27,431 nt of DNA from JAGLTN01 sp035403325. GTDB lineage: Bacteria; Planctomycetota; Phycisphaerae; Sedimentisphaerales; Anaerobacaceae. This document shows, piece after piece, positions 22,723-27,431 of the stretch. Position 1 is the stretch's first letter. Every line of letters begins with the position of its first letter. The position numbers were made by a program, and so were the translations under genes. The notes beneath the pieces were generated by a model, which saw only the letters and a list, made by a program, of their open reading frames with translations, did not search any database and was not told where the DNA came from. The stretch covers positions 1 through 27,431 of the forward strand of contig CAZBKA010000026.1 in the NCBI GenBank assembly GCA_964492365.1. Reading direction: 5' to 3'.

Positions 22723-23790
22723 TTAAAGATCAAAACGAAATTTCTTTGTCGGCCCAGCCGAGCGTACCAACTCTGCTGCATTATTAAAAAATACATCTTC
22801 AATATCACTTGCCCCAAGCTTGCAGACTTTCGCCGCCATGCGAAAAGCATTAATCTCTTCATACATAAAGAACGTCAACTCCTCTGCCTCGGAGCCGTCA
22901 ACCTCTGCCATATTCTTATCACCGCTGACATCACCATAAAGCCCCTTAGGCACAACATTGACATATATCCCGCCTCGAGTGATACGTTTCATACGCATTC
23001 TGAGTATCGGCATGTCACTGCCAAAAAATATCCGCCCAGGCCCAACTGCTTTTATCAGCTGTTCAAAAACCCAGCTATTAGTGTTCGCTGAAAAATCATA
23101 AAGCAGTCTGTCACAGCTTTTCAGAACTTCAAAAGCATCCCCCACATCACCATCACAATAAGCCCTTCCTACGTGAGCAATTACCAATTTCAAATTCGGA
23201 TATTCGTCATGTATCTGTTTGATTTGTGCAAGATTAACCGGATCTTTTAACCTGTCCTTTCGCGGAATATGCAGCATGACAATAAGACCAAGCTTGTCGA
23301 TAACTTCAAGATGATGCCTCGGCAAAAAATCAAATACCGTAATATCATTCGCTGCTATCTTCGGATCAGACAGACTCAGATAAACCTTAATTCCAAGAAA
23401 ACCACCTGCCTTGATTTTCTTCTCAAGCTCATCACTGCTCCACCAGGGGCATGCAAAAAGCAGTGTCGGCACTGCCCATTTATCGCCGGATTGCTGTATA
23501 TATTCATTAGCATCATCAATTCTGTCACCACGTTCCAGGCTCGAAAATATCACGGGCGTAACCTGTTTAGATGGAAACATCAATTCATAAGTCTCCATCA
23601 GGTCCTCAATCGAATTATCCTCAGCAATCAAATTAACCCATGTAACTGTCCGCAGTTTATCTTCCCTGTTTTTCTTCTTGAACTCATCGAGCCAGACATG
23701 AGTATGAAGATCGATTATCTTATCAGGCAGAAAATCAATTATCCTGTCTTTATAAAACTTTCTGTCAACCTCTTTGATCTCAAAAAGCAT
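22723..23790 (-). CDS. Amidohydrolase-superfamily metal-dependent hydrolase (amidohydrolase_2/lactonase-like)
   Basis: TIM-barrel metal hydrolase. IIDLHTHVW (25-33) has the HxH metal ligands. VMLHIPRK and VIAHVGRAYC each supply a strand-end histidine, and FFGSDMP the catalytic Asp. This arrangement fits the amidohydrolase_2 group, which contains sugar lactonases (for example L-fuconolactonase), PDC lactonase and decarboxylases. Length 355 is slightly above the usual 280-340. GGAG lies 8 nt before ATG 23790. It sits between the aldolase and the symporter, so a step on a sugar lactone, amide or carboxylate is likely, but hydrolase versus decarboxylase chemistry cannot be decided here. Confidence 0.87.
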   Translation of the reverse strand: MLFEIKEVDRKFYKDRIIDFLPDKIIDLHTHVWLDEFKKKNREDKLRTVTWVNLIAEDNSIEDLMETYELMFPSKQVTPVIFSSLERGDRIDDANEYIQQSGDKWAVPTLLFACPWWSSDELEKKIKAGGFLGIKVYLSLSDPKIAANDITVFDFLPRHHLEVIDKLGLIVMLHIPRKDRLKDPVNLAQIKQIHDEYPNLKLVIAHVGRAYCDGDVGDAFEVLKSCDRLLYDFSANTNSWVFEQLIKAVGPGRIFFGSDMPILRMRMKRITRGGIYVNVVPKGLYGDVSGDKNMAEVDGSEAEELTFFMYEEINAFRMAAKVCKLGASDIEDVFFNNAAELVRSAGPTKKFRFDL

Positions 23791-23831
23791 TACACATACT
23801 CCAAATCAACATCGTCAAGACAAATAAAACA

Positions 23832-24647
23832 CTATTCCAGGTTATACTTCTTCGCAGCATCAGCGGGTTTCAATCCATTATTGATCACATCATTTAAAGC
23901 CGAAGTTAAAACTACAGGCCGCTCAGCCATGAAAATATTCCTCCCGAAAATAATCCCGCTGGCACCCTGCTGAATTGAATTATAAGCCTTTTCCAAAACT
24001 GCAAGATCGGTATTCAATTTCTCCGCACCAATTGTAAATACTGGCACAGGAGTATTTTCGATTACTTCATGAAACTTATCGCCTGTGAAAAATGTCTTAA
24101 TAAAATCAGCACCCAACTCTGCCATAATCCTCGATATTCTCTTTACCTTGTCATGAACCTGCTGGGCTGTTCTCTCTTGATGCTCTACGACATAACATTC
24201 ACCAATAAGAGGAATGCCGAGCTTTTCTTTCTGGCGAACAACCTCAGAAAATATCTCAACATTCTTAACTTCCATAGCCCTGTTATTTTCCTCTTCCAGA
24301 AACAACGAACAGATAATAGCCTGAGCACCAGCTTCAACTGCTTCTTCAACATTTGTGCAGATTGTTGTAAAACCCTCCCTGTAATTAAGAGGATAATAAA
24401 AGGAAGAAGACCAGTTAATACGAACTACAGGCGTTGGCGAGTCAGTTTTAGCAAACATGTCCCAGTTACGCTTTAACATGAACCTGGGAACCAAAAGAGC
24501 ATCGGTAGACATGCAGTTTTCGATAGCTTTGCGTGCATCCTCTATTCCCGGTTGTACACCATACTCGACAACATGATCCAATGCTGAAATAACAATATTT
24601 TTCTTACCTCTGAAAAGCTTTTCAATCTTAATATTTTTACCAGACAT
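23832..24647 (-). CDS. DhnA/FbaB-type class I aldolase
   Basis: A 271-residue TIM barrel of the archaeal-type class I fructose-bisphosphate aldolase/LsrF/DeoC-like group. ISALDHVVEYG (about 20-30) corresponds to the family's DH motif. QAIICSLFLE and PLIGECYV are barrel strands. ADFIKTFFTGD (about 189-199) carries the probable Schiff-base Lys, and ASGIIFGRNIF (about 237-247) is the phosphate-binding end. In this operon it should cleave the phosphorylated ketose made by isomerase and kinase into DHAP and an aldehyde, or act as an LsrF-like transferase. AGGA lies 5 nt before ATG 24647. A 95-nt gap holding a palindrome separates it from the repressor gene, so it may have an extra promoter. Confidence 0.87.
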   Translation of the reverse strand: MSGKNIKIEKLFRGKKNIVISALDHVVEYGVQPGIEDARKAIENCMSTDALLVPRFMLKRNWDMFAKTDSPTPVVRINWSSSFYYPLNYREGFTTICTNVEEAVEAGAQAIICSLFLEEENNRAMEVKNVEIFSEVVRQKEKLGIPLIGECYVVEHQERTAQQVHDKVKRISRIMAELGADFIKTFFTGDKFHEVIENTPVPVFTIGAEKLNTDLAVLEKAYNSIQQGASGIIFGRNIFMAERPVVLTSALNDVINNGLKPADAAKKYNLE

Positions 24648-24711
24648 AATATTCCTTTTTAACTATCAGCTTTAAAACCGTTTTATCTATAAATTACCCC
24701 AAAATCTGCAT

Positions 24712-24727
24712 GATGAAACAATTCATC
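24712..24727. promoter_or_regulatory. Palindromic operator candidate between deoR-like gene and aldolase gene
   Basis: GATGAA-ACAA-TTCATC is a perfect 6-bp inverted repeat in the longest internal gap of the operon. On the minus strand TTGACG (24739-24734) and CATCAT (about 18 nt on) form a weak promoter that overlaps it. Self-regulation by the DeoR-type repressor encoded immediately upstream is the natural guess; a small mRNA hairpin is the alternative. Confidence 0.35.
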
Positions 24728-24742
24728 CCATGCCGTCAATGC

Positions 24743-25528
24743 TCACAATTGAACGATATTAACTTTCACCTTCTTCCTTAACTTTTGTAAAGTCTTCTGA
24801 TTAATACCATCGTCGGTAATTATCATGTCGTAATCATGAGGACTCAAAACCTTAACCATCGACTCTCTGCCCATCTTGGAACTATCCGAAACAACAATAA
24901 CCTTCGATGAATTCTTTGCCATTCGCCTCGACAAACTCGATACTTCAAGATTATCAGTGAATGTATCAGCATCACAATCAACCCCATCTGCACCAATAAA
25001 CGCAATGTCAGCCCGAAACTTTTCAATGTTGTCCTCTGTCAAAGGCCCATGCATATCAGGAGAACCGCTTCGCAAATATCCACCAAGAAAAACAACCTGG
25101 ATATCTTCTTCAAACTGAAGCTCTGAAACTATCGCTAACGAAGTAGTAATTATCGTAATATTCTTTTTTCCCTTTAGACCACGGGCAATCTCAAGGGTCG
25201 TAGTTCCAGTATCAAGCATAATACTATCACCGTCTTTAACTTCTTTGCTCGCAGCAATTGCAATAGCCTTTTTGCTTTGGTGATGCATGTTCTGCTGACC
25301 CCGGAAAGCAAATTCAAAAGTAAGACGCTTAGCCATCGTCGCCCCGCCATGTGTCTTGATAATCTCATTCTGGCTTTCAAGAAAATCAAAATCACGATGA
25401 ATAGTCATTATAGTTACACCAAACTCAACAGCAAGTTTCTCAATCGAAACCTCCTGCTGCTTTGAAAGCTCATCGCGAATCTTTTCAAGCCTTTGGTCCC
25501 TGCTCATTTTCCCTTTAATCATTGCCAT
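24743..25528 (-). CDS. DeoR/GlpR-family transcriptional repressor
   Basis: Sugar-phosphate-responsive regulator. The N-terminal helix-turn-helix covers about residues 8-62 (RLEKIRDELSKQ, VSIEKLAVEFGVTIMTIHRDFDFLE, THGGA), the classic DeoR DNA-binding module. The C-terminal DeoRC sensor has DTGTTTLEIAR (about 99-109), IITTSLAI, LGG and IGADGVD, which bind a phosphorylated sugar. Length 261 is typical. AGGG lies 8 nt before ATG 25528; an ATG at 25507 with AGGG 4 nt upstream is an alternative. It sits 10 nt after the isomerase gene within the operon, as local repressors of sugar pathways often do. The inducer is presumably the phosphorylated intermediate of this pathway. Confidence 0.95.
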   Translation of the reverse strand: MAMIKGKMSRDQRLEKIRDELSKQQEVSIEKLAVEFGVTIMTIHRDFDFLESQNEIIKTHGGATMAKRLTFEFAFRGQQNMHHQSKKAIAIAASKEVKDGDSIMLDTGTTTLEIARGLKGKKNITIITTSLAIVSELQFEEDIQVVFLGGYLRSGSPDMHGPLTEDNIEKFRADIAFIGADGVDCDADTFTDNLEVSSLSRRMAKNSSKVIVVSDSSKMGRESMVKVLSPHDYDMIITDDGINQKTLQKLRKKVKVNIVQL

Positions 25529-25538
25529 AAAACAAACC

Positions 25539-26945
25539 CTATAAGGCTATATAGTTCCAACCTGCAAGAATAGCAACCTTATCAATTACATCTTCAACAT
25601 CACCTGCAACTAAAACCAGATGGTGACTGCCACCGTTATAGGCATAGCCGTCAAGAACTTCCCTAACATCGGGATTATCAGGCTTAAATATCGCCCTTGG
25701 GCCCGTGTATTTTGGCATACTATCTTCGGTTATCTGACCAGCTACTGTTATCAGTTGACCTGTACCATGACCATCGCAATTTAGATTTATCAACATCGCT
25801 GGACCAGGGGTAAACTCAAAATCAACTATTCCAAATTCAGCCTTACCACGATCATTGAATTCACTCCGTAATATTCTCGCTTTGCTCCTGCCCTGCAAAG
25901 GATTGCCCTCACCCCAATGATGAAGCAGCAGACTGTTGTTTTTGTAATCTACGGAAAACATTTCACTGAAACCTGCTAATGGGAAACACTGGCTCATAGC
26001 ATAAACAAAACTCGCTGTCACCCAGTCACCCTCTGCTGCATAGCCCTTACCTTCAGCCATTAGTCTTGACGCTGCAATGTGAAGTCCGTCAGCAATTTTA
26101 CTATCATTGCAATACTCTAGAAAATTAATCCCACAGGCCTTGGAGTTATACTTATCCATTATCGCTCTTACCGCTATTTCACCAGCCGCTGATTTTTTCA
26201 ATAGCTCATCACTGACATTTTTTGCTATTTCGAATTCTCTTTTATAATCACCCACCAATTTTTCAATCTGACCAGCGTCGGCATGCTCTCTCTCTGACAC
26301 AAAATCAGATGATGAAATCTCTGTAAATTTAACGCCACATTGAGATACAAAATCATATCCGCCTATCTGCAAATCAAGCATATCCTCAAAATGTCCGCCA
26401 AACTGAACCGGATTTGACCTTCTAAACCCAGATACACCTCTCGCCGCCATTGCCCACTGCTCTAACTGGTTCTTAAAATCAGCCTGCTGGTAATGACCGT
26501 GAAGCAAACCAAAATACCTGCCTCTCTTACTCAAAACATTAGAAAGATCCTGAATACCGTGAACACCATGATTAAGCTTGACGAAATCATCTTTAAATTC
26601 CTCAGCAACTATTTCGTAAACACTCTGTATAGGCCATAGCACAACAGGAATATCACAATCAATCAAAGCCGGTGCAATAACCCCACTGGCACAGTAAGGG
26701 CCAAGAACAACCAAAAGCATATCGACGTCTTTTTCACTTAATTTTTTCACCTGCGTCGAGAACTGTTTTTTTGTGCTGCATATATCAGCCAAGTCAAATT
26801 CAATAATATCACTGCCAATAGTATCAATTGCGGTGTTAATGAGTCCAAGATATTCACCCATTACCGAATCACCCCAAAGACGATTATACAAATCAGCTAA
26901 TCCAGGTAATATGCCAACTCGAATTTTTTGCGTTTTCTCTTTCAT
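25539..26945 (-). CDS. L-arabinose isomerase-like aldose-ketose isomerase
   Basis: A 468-residue Mn-dependent sugar isomerase of the arabinose/fucose isomerase superfamily. RVGILPGLADLY (9-20) begins the first domain, and KLNHGVHGIQDL and LLHGHY match the AraA NQSAHG and GHW blocks. All four metal/catalytic positions of AraA appear in order at nearly the same numbers: Glu305 in GYAAEGDW, Glu328 in FSEMFS, His342/343 in LLHHWGEGNP and His441/442 in GGSHHLVL. The rest differs clearly from E. coli-type AraA, so the sugar need not be L-arabinose. I chose ATG 26945: an upstream extension to 27119 would overlap the kinase gene and is not family sequence. It lies 25 nt after the kinase stop. Confidence 0.85.
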   Translation of the reverse strand: MKEKTQKIRVGILPGLADLYNRLWGDSVMGEYLGLINTAIDTIGSDIIEFDLADICSTKKQFSTQVKKLSEKDVDMLLVVLGPYCASGVIAPALIDCDIPVVLWPIQSVYEIVAEEFKDDFVKLNHGVHGIQDLSNVLSKRGRYFGLLHGHYQQADFKNQLEQWAMAARGVSGFRRSNPVQFGGHFEDMLDLQIGGYDFVSQCGVKFTEISSSDFVSEREHADAGQIEKLVGDYKREFEIAKNVSDELLKKSAAGEIAVRAIMDKYNSKACGINFLEYCNDSKIADGLHIAASRLMAEGKGYAAEGDWVTASFVYAMSQCFPLAGFSEMFSVDYKNNSLLLHHWGEGNPLQGRSKARILRSEFNDRGKAEFGIVDFEFTPGPAMLINLNCDGHGTGQLITVAGQITEDSMPKYTGPRAIFKPDNPDVREVLDGYAYNGGSHHLVLVAGDVEDVIDKVAILAGWNYIAL

Positions 26946-26970
26946 AGTGTTATCTCGCAATCCTTTTATT

Positions 26971-27431
26971 CTAATCAAAAAGCTCTTTTTGAAATTTTTC
27001 GTACCATAAATTATATTCACCCGCTCTTCGTGGCTTGTAAACAACAATCTTTGCAATATTGCAAAGCTCCCATGCTGTGCCGCAACCGCAAGCCTTTGCC
27101 GCAGCAATCGCAGCTCCATAAGCCGTCAACTCATCGGCCATCACAACTTTAACCTCAACCCCGCAAATATCTGCAATCAATGCAGGCCAGACTTTGCTGC
27201 ACCCAGCCCCGCCTGTCATGATTATTTCTTCAAGACCATTAAGCAAGCCGGCGATCTCTAATTTATGCCTTACCAGCGACGAACTCCAAACCATGTAGTT
27301 GCTCACCGCCTGCAAAGGCTCAACATCACAGGCTGATATATTGTCAAGATCGAAACTTAAACTCCCAGTCGGAATCTGCATGCTCATCAACGCTTCATCA
27401 AAACCGCTAAGCTTGTCATAATCCAGGTCAA
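26971..27431 (-). CDS. FGGY-family carbohydrate kinase (C-terminal fragment, cut by window edge)
   Basis: The reading frame is open to the window edge (N-terminal part missing) and ends at TAG 26971-26973. The visible 150 or so residues are the FGGY_C actin-like domain. EEIIMTGGAGCSKVWPALIADI is the adenosine-binding block with the TGGGAxS-type glycine loop, changed to TGGAGCS, then ADELTAYGAAIAAA, the family's closing helix. FGGY kinases phosphorylate ketoses or polyols (xylulose, ribulose, fuculose, glycerol). Here it would phosphorylate the ketose made by the following isomerase. It is the first operon gene seen, and more genes may lie upstream. Confidence 0.9.
   Translation of the reverse strand, partial: DLDYDKLSGFDEALMSMQIPTGSLSFDLDNISACDVEPLQAVSNYMVWSSSLVRHKLEIAGLLNGLEEIIMTGGAGCSKVWPALIADICGVEVKVVMADELTAYGAAIAAAKACGCGTAWELCNIAKIVVYKPRRAGEYNLWYEKFQKELFD

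Noticed and set aside
23269..23973. 234-residue plus-strand reading frame spanning the amidohydrolase and aldolase genes
   Set aside because: It covers two well-supported minus-strand genes and has no motif of its own.
26946..27119. 58-residue N-terminal extension of the isomerase
   Set aside because: It overlaps the FGGY kinase C-terminus in another frame and has no family similarity; the true start is ATG 26945, after the kinase stop.

Overview
This window looks like a chromosomal segment of a low-GC (roughly 40 %), Gram-negative-type bacterium. It has an MEP-pathway dxr gene next to a site-2 (RseP-type) protease, SmpB with a DUF1844 protein, and a sugar-catabolic operon that mixes an SSS symporter with a Gfo/Idh/MocA oxidoreductase. 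That mix is most familiar from Planctomycetota (Phycisphaerae-like lineages). The taxonomic guess is inference from gene content only; there is no rRNA or other phylogenetic marker here.

Layout. The left edge carries the first 23 codons of a minus-strand adenosine-deaminase-family gene. About 1 kb of gene-free DNA follows (70-1089); it is strikingly C-rich and G-poor on the + strand and holds short repeats and hairpins. A plus-strand block then runs from 1090 to 11902: dxr and an overlapping RIP metalloprotease with four PDZ-like segments; a divergent SHMT-family enzyme; then envelope-glycan genes, namely a GT2 polyprenyl-phosphate glycosyltransferase, a GT-C-like membrane glycosyltransferase, an FrhB-family iron-sulfur protein, a polysaccharide pyruvyl transferase-family protein and a flippase-like integral membrane protein.

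From 11999 to 16119 the genes are on the minus strand: an NfeD/slipin membrane pair, then DUF4870, smpB, DUF1844, trpC and a half-length TauE/SafE protein, the last four very tightly packed. Next come a ZIP-family metal transporter (+), a ferritin-like protein (-) ending one nucleotide from it, and a Nudix hydrolase (+) divergent from the ferritin-like gene.

From 18364 to the right edge there is one long minus-strand catabolic operon, ending in a clear intrinsic terminator (about 18255-18298). In transcription order it encodes an FGGY sugar kinase (cut by the window edge), an L-arabinose-isomerase-like enzyme with all four metal-ligand positions, a DeoR/GlpR repressor, a DhnA/FbaB-type class I aldolase, a metal-dependent amidohydrolase, an SSS symporter, a class III aminotransferase and a Gfo/Idh/MocA dehydrogenase. 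Isomerase, kinase and aldolase form a recognisable sugar-to-triose-phosphate route. Adding an aminotransferase, a lactonase-like amidohydrolase and an NAD(P)-dependent sugar dehydrogenase makes the combination unlike textbook pentose or deoxyhexose operons, and it is the best candidate here for an undescribed pathway. The other main points of interest are the SHMT-like enzyme with a shifted PLP-lysine motif, a near-leaderless smpB promoter, the four-PDZ protease and the odd 1-kb intergenic region.
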